Shown here: piece after piece, positions 40,073-52,170 of the stretch
Numbering within the stretch: position 1 is the first letter of the stretch
Layout of the letters: every line of letters starts with the position of its first letter
Source: Asterias rubens
Taxonomy: Eukaryota > Echinodermata > Asteroidea > Forcipulatida > Asteriidae
Direction: 5' to 3'
DNA length: 64,000 nt
NCBI RefSeq assembly: GCF_902459465.1
Contig: NW_022985719.1
Span: 1-64,000 of the forward strand
Notes under the pieces: generated by a model
What the model saw: the letters and a program-made list of their open reading frames with translations, nothing else
What the model was told of the DNA's origin: nothing
Databases searched by the model: none
Made by a program: the position numbers and the translations under genes

Positions 40073-43000
40073 ACGAGTTTATGTAACATATGTAGCAGAA
40101 GCACAGGAAAGGAAAACATTGATGAAATTTGAGCAGGGAGATTTGGGCAATTTCAGCAGCATAACCCAAAAAATTAAATCAAAATTTTCTCTCCCAAGTG
40201 AAAAAAATGGGCCATATGTTGAAATAGATGACATGGACGAAGACATATTAGAAGATATCATTGATCTGAAATTTTCTGAAAAGTGCAATACATCAAAACA
40301 CACTTTGGGGGAATGTCTACCCAGTAGTCAAACAATCAATACCCTTGAGAGATCTGCGTCTTCTGATTCAGCAAACTCATTTGCCTCCACCATTGACTAT
40401 ATGAACAACTCGCCTTGAGAGATCTGCGTCTTCTGATTCAGCAAACTCATTTGCCTCCACCATTGACTATATGAACAACTCGCCTTGAGAGATCTGCATC
40501 TTCTGATTCAGCAAACTCAATTGCCTCCACCATTGACTATATGAACAACTCGCCTTGAGAGATCTGCATCTTCTGATTCAGCAAACTCATTTGCCTCCAC
40601 CATTGACTATATGAACAACTCGCCTTGAGAGATCTGCGTCTTCTGATTCAGCAAACTCATTTGCCTCCACCATTGACTATATGAACAACTCGCCTTGAGA
40701 GATCTGCTCTTCTGATTCAACAAACTCATTTGCCTCCACCATTGACTATATGAACAACTCGCCTTGAGAGATCTGCATCTTCTGATTCAGCAAACTCATT
40801 TGCCTCCACCATTGACTATATGAACAACTCGCCTTGAGAGATCTGCATCTTCTGATTCAGCAAACTCATTTGCCTCCACCATTGACTATATGAACAACTC
40901 GCAAATCTCATCAAGGAGTGTCAGCCCATGCAGATCTTCAACCAGTGTGAGTACTTATGTTGTTTGTTTGTCACTAATACTATATACTTCATAATAACTT
41001 GCCAATCATTGCATTTGCTTGTTGCCACTTTTGTTGCATGTGCTTTTGTACACTATTCCCTTTTGTTTAAGTTCTCAGAAGTTGAGACACGTTCATACAA
41101 ACACAAGCAGCCAGAGAACAGCAAAGGCAATTGTATGTACATTTAAAATGACAAGTAACATTCATCTAAAAATTGTCTTTGTGCAAAGTTTGAATTGGTA
41201 TGATAAATGCAATCTCGATTGTGATTTTAGACACTTTTTTGTTCACAGATTTCATCAGATGTGTCTGAGCTGTCACCATCAACTAGCAAACCAACAGAAT
41301 CGGCCAAGGTTAGCCCAAGTTTACATTTGCAGGGTTTTAAACCTATGTACTGTTAAAACATTTCTTGATATTTCGTCACATTTAAAACCCATTAAAATGT
41401 AATTTGATTTTCAAATGATCTTGGTTAAAGACAGCTTAAAAAATTTAGAAGAAAAAGCTGATGTGATACTGCATATGTTGTACATCTTCTTGCTAAGTTA
41501 ACATGGGTGATTGTTTTGAAGAATTCTTGGTAAAAAGGTCAATTGACTTTCTTGTTAAAGTTCAATTATGATCAAAAGTTATTTTGTATTTAAGAGAGAA
41601 CTGTGGTCTGTAAATTTGGTTGATTGAAGGATCTTCCTGTCTTAAAAACAGGCATACAGTACAACTAGTCAGCTGATTTCTTTGGACTTTTGTTTCACAG
41701 GTTGGGGTTGGGGGGGGGGGGGAGAAGAGGAAAAAAAACAGTCTTGCTTTGCCTGGCTATTTCAGGATTAAACAAATTGATTGGAATTACCCACATCGAT
41801 TAATATCATTTGTACTTTGTTTATTTCTGTCAACTGTACTAAAAAGCAGGTGGTGTTTGATGCTAAAAAGATCTTGGATGGACACCCAAAGGGACACGCA
41901 ATTTTGGAAGAATACAACAAAAATGGGTACATCTCTCCAGGGTCAAGGATGTGTCTTGTCAGCGTACTAGTTGCTGATCTAGTGGGAAAGTGTGGAAAGT
42001 AAGTCTGTCCTTCATATGTACAAGGCAATTCTTTTACAAACCCGAGTTTTATCCTTAACCATGGTCAAGCGGTGTTTACATTTTAATTGTAACTCTGACT
42101 CTCGATACCCTGACAAGAGAGGAAATGTACATTTTTGGCCTTTTCCAAAACCAAAGTCCAACGGAGAGAAGTGCTTTCGGTGTACAAGCAACACACGGCG
42201 TGTGTATGTACCATGATGCCAGGTACATGTACATGTATATGTACATCAATCATGCGGCGATCGTGACACGTTGTGTGTGGTTGCTTGGTCGTTGCTATGG
42301 TGGGCGTGGCCTACTGGATCAGTGTATTGTGAAGTTCTCGCTCATTACATTTTTAAAAGAATAGGCAAATTAAACAGTAGGCCCATATGAGTGTTTGTGA
42401 AGCAGATGTAATTGGAAAGTAGTCACATCAAAAAAAATTAAACTATAAAAATGAGTCCTGCAGATACACACATTTAAAAATTGCTCTGTCTTCTTATTCA
42501 TAAGCTTTCATCTGTAGTGCCTGTGGTCATATTGAAAGTAGTATTAACTTTTTAAAATGTTTTGTTTTTAATGTAGATTGATCAAGACTTCCAATCAACG
42601 CACAGTGACGCCTCAAACTGCTTGCTGCGAAGATGGGTTGGTCATGCTCATGCCCTTCTTGCATATGGTTCAAACTGCAAATCTGAAGGAGTTCGCATGA
42701 TTATACAGGACTACAATGCACAAATCAAAGAGTCAAGTGATGGTAAGTACATTACAAATCGTGAATCAAAACATTTGACAAACCTGTCCAACCAAAAGTT
42801 GAAAGTTATTATGGGCTTGTTATGCTGTAGTTGAGGACAAGTATTATAATGCATGAAACAATTTGTACACAAGCTACAGCATACAATTATTCATGTCACC
42901 CTCCCCCCCCCCCCCCACCAAACAAAAAAACACATACTGGTTATCCTAATTACAAGAACTCTCTGTGAAGTTGTGCACACTACTTATTTAGTTGTTTGAG

Positions 43001-44089
43001 ACTGTCCCACATATAGAAGACTGCTAACTGAAATCTCAACCAGTTGCTAGTTTGCTGCAATTAGTGTCAGTTCCTTTTACCTTGCACTATAACTTGTGAG
43101 CAACCAATCTTGGTATTCAGAAGAAAAACAAATCTCTATAACTGTATAATACAGTGTGTGTTTTTTTTGTTTGTTTGTCTGTTTGTTTGGTTTTTTTTTT
43201 GTTGGGTTTGTATGTTTGTTTTGGGGGCGGGGAGGGGGGTTGAGAAAAACTTCTGTTTCAAGGACGAATCTTGGTATTAAATGTCACTTAAAATGCAAAG
43301 TTTTTTTAACATTTCTCTTCGCAGAACTGACAGCACTCTATGGTTTCCTTGTATTGCTGCGTTTGCTGCCATCATACAACACAAAGAAAAAGGGCCGTAC
43401 TTCCTGCCAGGATGTTGAAGATCTGCTTGTAAAATTCCATGAGGTACATTTATGGCTATTTTATTAAAATGTTTACTTCAGATAGTGTTGTATGCTGTTT
43501 GGGAGTCTGTTTTAATTTATACAAAATGAGTTCTAAGCTCTGATGAACTTTCAAGCAGACCTTCTAGATGCTATAATGGAGACCTTTCTATATAATATTC
43601 CAAAGAAGTTGAGCCAAAAAGCATCCATTGCTTCACTGTCAAGTCTGATGGATGACTCTCAAACAACTTTTTACTAAAGCCAAGATATTGTGTATGAACG
43701 AAAAACTTTTGGAAACCAAACAAACGACAGCTCATCAATTTCTGACATTCCTTTACTAAAATGTATTTTTATTTTAGGTAGGCACCTCAGCTGCAGATGC
43801 TCTCAAGGATGGGGCTACAAAGCAACCCACACTCTTAGCATTTGGATCTAAAACGAGCATTGAGCAGATCATCTTGAAAATTGAAGACTACGGGTTCACT
43901 CTTCCTTCGTCAAACATTGTACCTGCTGTGGATACACTCTTCAAAAGTCACTATGTCTTCAACTTGGAGTACTCGGCACAATTAGAAAACTTCTTTGTAT
44001 ACCTCCAATCTGAACTTTACGGTTTAAAGTTCAAGGGAAAGATGTCAACTCGTATAACAGAAATTACTATCGCAATTAAAGCACAATAG
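40065..44089 (+). pseudogene. CACTA accessory gene (second ORF), multi-exon, disrupted
   Basis: Exon A starts at ATG 40065 (MSKRVYVTYVAEAQERK), passes acidic IDDMDEDILEDIID and a Ser-rich part, and should end at the donor AACCAGT|GTGAGT at 40946. Further exons, with matching phases at first, are 41249-41308 (ISSDVSELSPSTSK), 41850-41998 (VVFDAKKILDGHPKG..LVGKCGK), 42577-42742, about 43325-43443 (ELTALYGFLVLLRLLPS) and about 43778-44089, ending EITIAIKAQ and TAA. A 70-bp unit in exon A is present eight times and introduces a TGA at 40416-40418. With one unit the reading frame would continue straight to the donor. The junction 41998/42577 also changes frame relative to the only long frame in the next exon. 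I do not recognise the product; its position suggests an accessory DNA-binding or regulatory protein like the second protein of plant CACTA elements, which is inference. Confidence 0.6.
40346..40901 (+). repeat. 70-bp coding minisatellite, eight units
   Basis: Units starting TGAGAGATCTGCGTCTTCTG begin at 40346, 40416, 40486, 40556, 40626, 40696, 40765 and 40835. The sixth is 69 bp through a one-base deletion. Units differ only at a G/A (GCGTC or GCATC) and a few other sites. It lies within exon A of the accessory gene. The near-identity of units means recent expansion or an assembly effect. Confidence 0.97.
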
Positions 44090-44154
44090 ACAAACAATAG
44101 TTTGTTCACCATCAGGACTGCATGTCATTGATGTTTACATGTTGAGATGTTGAA

Positions 44155-45235
44155 ATTTTAGGCCTATGTCTTTATAAAAATAGAGTACATGTATACTCAT
44201 GCCAACTAGCTAAATTGGTTATAAGTACAACTGTTGAAGGGCTTATGCAACCAAACCAACAATTTTTAAAGTTGCTCAGATGTTTTTTTTTTTCACATGT
44301 TGAGATGTTAAAATTGTTTGGTTTTTGTTGAGATATTTTGAACAAAAAAAAAGACAGCATATCGAAACCTTACAAAATCATCAGGTGAGATGTTTTGATT
44401 TTTCATATGTTGAAATGTCGAAATTGTTTTTAGTTAAGATGTTAAAACTGTTTGACTTGTTGACATATGTTGATGTTGCTGTCGCTATCTTTTAAAAAAG
44501 ATAGCAGTGATCAAAACCTAAAAGCATTTAATTGGTCCCTTGAAAAATGATGTAATTCTATGCAAGTATTGTAAACCAATCACAGTAAACCCTGTAGCCA
44601 TGTTACTGAAAACAAAATGCTTGAAACAGAAACTGCCATCAAATAATTGGCTTGAGTTTGTCACTAGGCATATGTCTTTAAAAAAAATAGAGTACATGTA
44701 TACTCATGCCAACTAGCTAAATCGGTTATAAGTACAACTGTTGAAGGGCTTATGCAACCAAACCAACAATTTTTAAAGTTGCTCAGATGTTTTTTTTTTT
44801 CACATGTTGAGATGTTAAAATTGTTTGGTTTTTGTTGAGATATTTTGAAAAAAAAAAAAAGACAGCATATCGAAACCTTACAAAATCATCAGGTCACTTG
44901 AAAGACTGATGTATTTAATTGTATACCTCTTACAGTAGACCATGTAACCATATTTACTGAAACAAAATGCTCGTGACAAAAACTGACTCCAAGCAAGGCT
45001 TGAGTTTGTCAATTGTCACTTTGTCTTCAAATTAGAGTACACACGGTCCAACTAACCAAATCGGTTGTAAGTACATGTGAGAATCCTGAGATGTTTTGAT
45101 TTTTCATATGTTGAAATGTCGAAATTGTTTTAGTTAAGATGTTAAAACTGTTTGACTTGTTGACATATTTTGATGTTGCTGTCGCTATCTTTTAAAAAAG
45201 ATAGAAGTGATCAAAACCTAAAAGCATTAGGTCCC
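44155..45235 (+). repeat. Interleaved internal direct repeats (A-B-A'-B') in the CACTA 3' region
   Basis: Block A of about 230 bp (GGCCTATGTCTTTATAAAAA ... AAACCTTACAAAATCATCAG) at about 44160-44384 recurs at about 44668-44892. Block B of about 145 bp (AGATGTTTTGATTTTTCATA ... TGATCAAAACCTAAAAGCAT) at about 44387-44528 recurs at about 45087-45228. Block B holds the palindrome CTATCTTTTAAAAAAGATAG. No coding sequence is seen. Confidence 0.88.
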
Positions 45236-45489
45236 TTGAAAAATGATGTAATTCTATGCAAGTGTTGTATACCATGAATCAACCAAAACTGCCACCAAAT
45301 AATTGGCTAAATGCCAGTCTGCCATAATATTCATGTATTTTGTGGAATATTTTAAAAAATCATCAAAAAGATGTTGGGCACATTTGTAGCACCGTCTACT
45401 GAGCCTCCTTCGTAATTTGTGATGTAAAGTTATATTTTTATGAATAAAAGAAAAATGTGGGAAAAATATGTTTTCTTTGTTTTCATTTT

Positions 45490-45723
45490 GTGTCGAGATT
45501 AATTAAAGTAGCACTTCAGTAACGCATTAGCTCCTTTAAGTGTTGAATTAGCTCTTTTAATAGCACTTTAAGTGCTTTACAGATAGCTCTTTGAGGTGCA
45601 AAAAAAAGCTACTCCGGCGCAGGTGCTAAACCAGCACACCAAGTGCAGTCACTATACAAGCTCTTAAAAGTGCTAAATAATGAATCTTTTAGTGTTAAAT
45701 TTAGCACTTCATTTTTTAGAGTG
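45490..45723. repeat. Right TIR and subterminal repeats of the CACTA element
   Basis: Many short AGCACTT/AAGTGCT/AGCTCTT motifs occur here (for example TAGCACTTTAAGTGCTTTAC and TTAAAAGTGCTAAATAATGA), ending in the terminal GCACTTCATTTTTTAGAGTG. They mirror the left end. Confidence 0.85.
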
Positions 45724-47195
45724 ATCCCACACTGATAAAATATGTTCAGTAGTCCTTCCTGTATCATTTGAAACCATAAAATCACCCAAAAAGTTGTTGA
45801 CCCGAAATCTGAAAATTTTGTGATGCCGGCATCACAAAATTTTCAGATTTTGGACCAAAAACCCAAACTTACAAAATTCTCAATAAATCTCAAACTTTTG
45901 CTTGTTTACCCATCCCACACGGATACGCTGTGTTCAGTAGTCCTTCCTGTATCATTTGAAACCATAAAATCACCCAAAATTTGTTGACCCGAAATCTGAA
46001 AATTTTGTGATGTCGGCATCACAAAATTTTCAGATTTCGGACCAAAAACCCAAACTTAAAAAATTCTCAATAAATCTCAAACTTTTGCTTGTTTACCCAA
46101 CCCACACGGATACAATGTGTTCGGTAGTCCTTCCTGTATCATTTGAAACCATAAAATCACCCAAAAAGTTGTTGACCCGAAATCTGAAAATTTTGTGATG
46201 CCGGCATCACCAAATTTTCAGATTTTGGACCAAAAACCCAAACTTACAAAATTCTCAATAAATCTCAAACTTTTGCTTGTTTACCCATCCCACACGGATA
46301 CAATGTGTTCAGTAGTCCTTCCTGTATCATTTGAAACCATAAAATCACCCAAAACTTGTTGACCCGAAATCTGATATAAAATGTGTTCAGTAGTCCTTCC
46401 TGTATCATTTGAAACCATAAAATCACCCAAAAAGTTGTTGACCCGAAATCTGAAAACTTTGTGATGCCGGCATCACAAAATTTTCAGATTTTGGACCAAA
46501 AACCCAAACTTACAAAATTCTCAATAAATCTCAAACTTTTGCTCGTTTACCCATCCCACACTGATAAAATGTGTTCAGTAGTCCTTCCTGTATCATTTGA
46601 AACCATAAAATCACATAAAATTTGTTGACCCGAAATCTGAAAATTTTGTGATGCCGGCATCACAAAATTTTCAGATTTCGGACCAAAAACCCAAACTTAA
46701 AAAATTCTCAATAAATCTCAAACTTTTGCTTGTTTACCCAACCCACACGGATACAATGTGTTCGGTAGTCCTTCCTGTATCATTTGAAACCATAAAATCA
46801 CCCAAAAAGTTGTTGACCCGAAATCTGAAAATTTTGTGATGCCGGCATCACAAAATTTTCAGATTTTGGACCAAAAACCCAAACTTACAAAATTCTCAAT
46901 AAATCTCAAACTTTTGCTTGTTTTCCCATCCCACACGGATACGCTGTGTTCAGGAGTCCTTTCTGTATCATTTGAAACCATAAAATCACACAAAATTTGT
47001 TGACCCGAAATCTGATATTTTTAATTTTGGACCAAAAACCCAAACTTACAAAATTCTCAATAAATCTCAAACTTTTGCTCGTTTACCCATCCCACACTGA
47101 TAAAATGTGTTCAGTAGTCCTTCCTGTATCATTTGAAACCATAAAATCACCCAAAATTTGTTGACCCGAAATCTGAAAATTTTGTGATGCAGGCA
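45724..47195 (+). repeat. 187-bp satellite array, part 2 (about 8 monomers)
   Basis: It continues the same array after the transposon, in the same orientation and at the exact phase where the left part was cut. Two rearranged junctions are visible: near 46374 (AATCTGA joined to TATAAAATGTG) and near 47013 (AATCTGA joined to TATTTTTAATTTTGG). The array ends within a monomer at GTGATGCAGGCAG (about 47192). Confidence 0.95.
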
Positions 47196-47970
47196 GTTAT
47201 AAATAATTTGGTTAAACAACTAAGTTAGAAAACACACAAATCGAAAATAGTGCTTAACAATATCTCAAACAAGTTTGTCCGTTTCTCGGGGGCCAATAGC
47301 CCTTAAACTTACTGTCCCTATAATTTAACAACATGAAATCATTTCAACTAAATTAAATAAAATAAATCCATTACTTGCAAATATTTTGTTAAATTCTTTT
47401 GAAATTTAAAGACAAACTTTACATATCATCTTCTGATAGCTAAATTTAGCAAATCCCTTCATGATTATTGTATATTTGGTTTGCGGTAACACCATGTGTG
47501 TATCTACTTGCCAGGTAGAGTTGTTCTTAGGGAACTGTCTTGCTTTATTCTACTGCCGTGGAGTAGATACTCGGAGGTTCGGGAGACTTCTCAGTTCTGA
47601 AAAGAACTGTCCTGTTTTTTAACTATTACCAGGGCGGATGGTATAGAAATTAGACTGGACTACTACTTTAGCTTATAGGATCGTAATAACTGTACTGCCG
47701 CGGAGTCAGTTCTGAATTGGTCTCCTTCATGATTGTTGTTTTAAAACAAATTTTGAACATTTTTATATTTCAATTTGTTTTTTGGAGGGTGTGGGTGAAC
47801 GATAGCATAGCCAATAAACTATTATATATTTTGCTGCAATAAATAAAACAATATTTATTCAAATGATTTTAATTGTATTTTTAATTTTTTTTTTAAATGC
47901 ATTTAAATTAGTTTAATTTGACTTGTCTGTTTTGTTTGAAAGTATTATTGTTTTGTTTTGATATGTCAGG
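47196..47970. other. AT-rich non-coding stretch right of the satellite
   Basis: No gene or known repeat could be supported. It marks the right border of the satellite block. Confidence 0.5.
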
Positions 47971-48297
47971 TTAAAGATGCTGTGTCAGAATTTTTGCCCC
48001 AAACATTAAAAAACAGAAAGAGTATCACCCGCTCTAGCGAAAACAAGTTTAACTTTTACTTTTATTGGTCAGGAACCATGACAAAATTTTAAAACGTTTC
48101 TTATAAAACACATAAGAATTGGTCATGTGATATATTTTGAGCACTTTATTTCACTGCTACTAATAATTGGCGGACTTTTTCGAGCAATGGCTCAAATGAA
48201 AGCTTGTAACTTTCTCGACCCCCATCAAAATACCTATTGAATTTTAAATCAAAATTGTTGGGTCAAATCGGCCAAAAATCTGACATAGCATCTTTAA
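47971..48297. mobile_element. MITE-like element, 327 bp
   Basis: TTAAAGATGCTGTGTCAGA at the left and TCTGACATAGCATCTTTAA at the right form a near-perfect inverted repeat around non-coding DNA. Only one copy is in the window. Confidence 0.8.
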
Positions 48298-49140
48298 ATA
48301 ATGTTTGATGGAAACGACAACCGGAGACTCTACCATTTTAAAAGCAGCCAGTTTGCTCGACGACTGTTTGTGTCGTGAGTTTTGGCAGTTTTCCAAGCTT
48401 GGGTAGTGGTTTTTCTGACGACAACTTGTTGCTATGTATACACAAATAGCCCCGTTGACCCTTCGCTGGCAAATCGTATACGAACAAAAGTTGATCACAA
48501 TGTTGTCAGGGTAACCTTGGTAATCGAATCACTTGTATTGCATACTGGATCGTTCCGGTTCTGTGTTAGAGGTCATCACCATGGTTTCAAAGGAGAATTA
48601 GCTTCAAAGCGCCAAACTGTTTGGAATGTCAAAAACATGTTTCAGACTTTATGATTGATGATGTGTTACCTGAGTTTTTACACATGCTTAGTGCTTTATT
48701 AATAATAGAAACCGAAACTTTTTATGTTGAAGCTTTTGGTTTTAAATGCTAAAATGGGAAGTTTTATACAACCTGGCGTATATTAGGCCAAAATAATTTG
48801 GAGCAGCCAACCACAATATCCCCATAAAATTAAAACAAAACGAAACAAGGGGAAGTTTGACGATCGTCCCGAATACATGTTTAGGCCTACTGTGCAAATG
48901 CTAAGAATAAACAAAGAAACACAAAAAGCGACGAAAAAAAACGTCGCCAAAAAGCTTAAACGCAAACAAAATCTAATAATAATGCGGCAGTATTTATATA
49001 TTTTTATTTACTTCTATTTTTTTAATGTTGGTGGGGGGGGGGCGGGGGGGGGGGGGGCGATGGCGAAATTTGTAATAGGCTAATAATACTCATTGGTGAC
49101 ACATAATCAAGGACAGGTACACCGTTTACCCGCGAGAAAC
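48298..49140. other. Non-coding stretch
   Basis: A 90-codon frame near 48382-48654 lacks an ATG at its start and any domain I know, so I do not call it a gene. A G-rich tract sits at about 49030-49060. Confidence 0.45.
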
Positions 49141-49593
49141 AATGGAACCACGCGGGACTTTCCCCAGTTGCATACTCTGTTTTCAATAGACGACTTGTGT
49201 TTTATTCATGACAGGGTGCATTCATGACAGGGCGCATTCATGACAGGGCAGGCGAGCACGTTGCTTACTTCCTGCTGTAGGCCACAGTTGTGAAATCGTG
49301 CTCCAATGTGTGGTGTATACAGTGTACTCAGTGTTTGGACTTATTCGTGTTGTGAGACTTCACCAGAAGTGAGCTAGACCTACAGACAAGTTCCTGCTAC
49401 TTTTATTGCGCCACAAAAAAAGACAAACTTTGCAGTTTTCACACAAGAGTCATCCAGTACCGCTGATTATGTTAGCCACTGTTGAGGCCTAAACAATCTT
49501 GCACAGCTCTTCCAGTCCGCTAGTACACTGTGACATAGGCATCCACTGCACTGCACTGCACACAACATACTACACGGTTCTCGATCCATCCGA
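49141..49593 (+). promoter_or_regulatory. Candidate promoter and non-coding first exon of the LRR-Ig receptor
   Basis: The receptor's coding exon starts at a splice acceptor (55620), so a non-coding first exon should lie upstream on the plus strand. This stretch is less AT-rich, has a three-unit CATTCATGACAGGGCG repeat (about 49205-49245), and ends with a consensus donor CCGAAG|GTAAGC at 49594. No long ORF lies on the plus strand. The link to the receptor is inference; transcript reads would decide. Confidence 0.3.
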
Positions 49594-49976
49594 AGGTAAG
49601 CTTTTGGTCTGAGTCTCCGTTGTGAACTTGTTATTACAACCCCCTGCTGTCGGAGTTCCCTTGGACTGAGGAACTTCAGCTGAAAAAAACACATGGACAA
49701 ACAAGGATATTTGACAACACAGTGTCTTATCATATGGTCTTATTTAGTCAGCCAGAAAGCTCTTCAATCAGTTGTTGTTTTAGACCAGCTACGTACAAAT
49801 AGTAAATCTTGAGAAGTACGTGGAAAACCCAGCTTGTCTTGGTTTTTGACGTCTTGCATTTTATTTCAGTGTCTATAAATATGCTTATGTGAGGTCAGCA
49901 TTCAGCAGTGAAAATGGCTGAAGCCAAAATGACCTTGCGTTGATCTGTTTTAAGACATGGCCCTCCAGTGCTTAAA

Positions 49977-50308
49977 TTAAAGGCACCGGACACTATTGGT
50001 AATTACTCAAAATAATTATTAGCATAAAACCTTTCTTGGTGACGAGTAATGGGGAGATGTTGATGGTATAAAACATTGTGAGAATTGGCTCCCTCTGAAG
50101 TGCCATAGTTTTCGAAAAAGAAGTCATTTTTTCGAGACCTCAAGTTTAAGTTAAGAACTTGAGGTCTCGAAATCAACCATCTAAACGCACATAACTTCGT
50201 GTGACAAGGGTGTTTTTTTCTTTCATTATTATCTCGCAAGTTCAGTGACCGATTGAGCTCAAATTTTCACAGGTTTGTAATTTTATGTATATGTTGAGAT
50301 ACACCAAC
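49977..50308. mobile_element. MITE family 1 copy, right end missing
   Basis: From TTAAAGGCACCGGACACTAT through the interior in inverted orientation to GTTGAGATACACCAACTG, where it breaks off. Confidence 0.82.
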
Positions 50309-51484
50309 TGTTGGTGTTGTTGTTTTGCTTTTCCTTGTTCTATTATTGGTGTTGCCCTTCTTGTTGGTTAACTCTAATCCATACTTATTATAATATTCTC
50401 CAATCATTGGTATACGTGCAAATGTGCAAGTCAAACTTGCGCACTAGCGGACCCCAGCATTACACATCAACAAAAGTCTCAAGTTTTCAGGGGTCGGGCA
50501 ATGAAGTGTTTTATAAAAAAAAACGTAAGTTTTTCGTCCAGGAAAATACCCTGCCATGCCAAGTACGGGAATGTGTTCCAATGGCACAAAGTTATTGTAG
50601 TAACGCAGATATTTATATGGTTAACTATATAGAAGAAACATGATGTGAGTGGAGTGGAGTATTGAGTGGTGGAAACGACTGAAATACACTTAATTGAGAC
50701 AATTATCTGGGTCTGGTCTTGTTTTATAAGGCGATGTGACCGATGACATCACATGTTTACAAAAGAGCAACAGATCCTGGACTTCCTACAGGCATGATTT
50801 GTACACAGCCTAATGGAAGAAAACATAAAATCTTATATCTTATGGAGATTGCACTGTCAAATTCAACTGTTGATTATGATGAAGGGGGGGCACATCTCAA
50901 AACTTGTCAAGCTTTTACTTTCATAACTCTTGGATTTATGTGGAAATTATGACACAAAATGTCAAATTTCCCATAGGACCAGTGCAGTATCTTGCCTTCC
51001 AGAAAACATAAAGAATGCACAAGGATTGGAAACAAAGTTCACATACTATAGCATGCAGTACAATTGAAACAGAGGTGCTGGACCTATGCTGGTAGGTTGG
51101 AGCATAAAGCAAGGAGGTTGGAGAGGCGTATGTGTCTCTTGTAAAAACGTCTCTTGTATAAAAGTTGAAGGAGTAGTCATGGCCAAGAGGGAATGCTTGG
51201 TAATGCTATATAGGTTTTTGGTGGTGGGGTTGATCTATATTTAGACATGATGTCATAGAGAAAATATATGATCCATGACATAGAATAGGAGGGGATGAGG
51301 TAATGGTCAATAGGGGGGGTGGCTGGTAATGGTCAGTGCTGGGGGACTTTGAGGTCACAGCCTAGGAATGTGAGTGGTGGCTCTTTATTGGACATGACGC
51401 CAGAGGATATGGGCCACCTGTTGAGGTGTAAACAACTATTTGGGGAATTCTAGAGAATAGTGGGAGATCGTCCTTTCAATATTC
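50309..51484. other. Non-coding stretch
   Basis: No supported gene. 51050-51430 is purine-rich with loose GGTTGGAG/GGTGGGG repeats. Short ORFs near 50311 and 50743 lack domain or splice support. Confidence 0.45.
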
Positions 51485-51830
51485 TCACTAGGTGTGTCGT
51501 GTGTCGCATAACATAGCAAATCTTTGACAATTTTGACTCACTGGTCATCAAGGTTCCAAGAGAATTTGCACAAAAATACTTTGCACAAATTTGTGTGCTT
51601 TCTATTCCTACCTCCATGCTATAATAAAAGGCTTCAGGTCTGAATTCTTTTGTTTTTTGAATGAGAAATAACCTCTTTCTAACTAAACAAAACAAATAGG
51701 TTACTTCACTGCAGAGAGCTGTTTCTCACACTTGCCAACAGCTCTCTTTTCTTGTTAGGCCTACCAATTAAGTTTTTATGCAAACAATTATTTTGAGTAA
51801 TCACCAATAGTGTACATCCAATGCCTTAAA
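51485..51830. mobile_element. MITE family 1 copy, strongly diverged
   Basis: Retains CACAAATTTGTGTGCTTTCT, GAGAAATAACCTCTTTCT and the end CACCAATAGTGTACATCC. The left end is degraded. Confidence 0.65.
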
Positions 51831-52170
51831 GGATTTGGGTACTTTGTCAAAATGTCCCTAGATTTACATTAAACTTTTAGTGGAAAACTTCCCTTCAAAT
51901 ATTACTTACTGAGGTGCTGTATTTTTTGAGAAATTAGTAAAAAAATGTCATGAAAATACGTTTGTAAATGATTAAAATAATTTTCATCTCATGAGACGAA
52001 AATTATTTTCATGACATTGTTTTACACATTTCCCCAAAACTACAGCACCTCAGCACGTAACATTTTCAGGGAAGCTTTCTACCATCATTATCTTTAAACT
52101 GTGTATTAGTTTAGTGTAAATATGTGGACATTGTGTTTTTTGTTCTACAAAAGTTACATAGCCCTTTAAA
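51824..52170. mobile_element. MITE-like element with a strong central palindrome
   Basis: CTTAAAGGATTTGGGTACTT at the left and AAGTTACATAGCCCTTTAAA at the right are imperfect inverted ends. The centre is AAAATAATTTTCATCTCATG followed by AGACGAAAATTATTTT, a near-perfect hairpin. A related fragment lies at about 15190-15310. Confidence 0.72.

Larger units (their letters stand above)
35839..45723 (+). mobile_element. Complete CACTA/EnSpm-like DNA transposon, 9,885 bp
   Basis: The termini CACTCTAAAAAATGAAGTGC (35839) and GCACTTCATTTTTTAGAGTG (ending 45723) are perfect inverted repeats, flanked by an AT duplication (35837-35838 and 45724-45725). Removing the element and one AT rejoins the satellite as CCCAT|CCCACACTGAT. 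The ends are rich in short AGTGCTAA/TTAGCACT subterminal motifs, a hallmark of CACTA elements. Inside are a likely non-coding first exon (donor GAAGAG|GTAAGG at 36590), a transposase gene, a 55-aa ORF and a multi-exon accessory gene, all on the plus strand, then a repeat-rich 3' region with AATAAA at 45443. It lies in satellite DNA, so the satellite is older than the insertion. Confidence 0.93.

Noticed and set aside
35837-45726. 3-bp ATC target duplication for the transposon
   Set aside because: Using ATC would leave termini that are not mirror images (ACTCT versus GAGTG). A 2-bp AT duplication gives perfectly symmetric CACTC...GAGTG ends.
29892-47195. CRISPR-like array
   Set aside because: The repeats are 187 bp, head-to-tail without unique spacers, in an intron-containing animal genome. 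It is satellite DNA.
48382-48654. 90-codon frame starting AVFQAWVVVFLTT
   Set aside because: It has no ATG at its start, no domain and no splice support.
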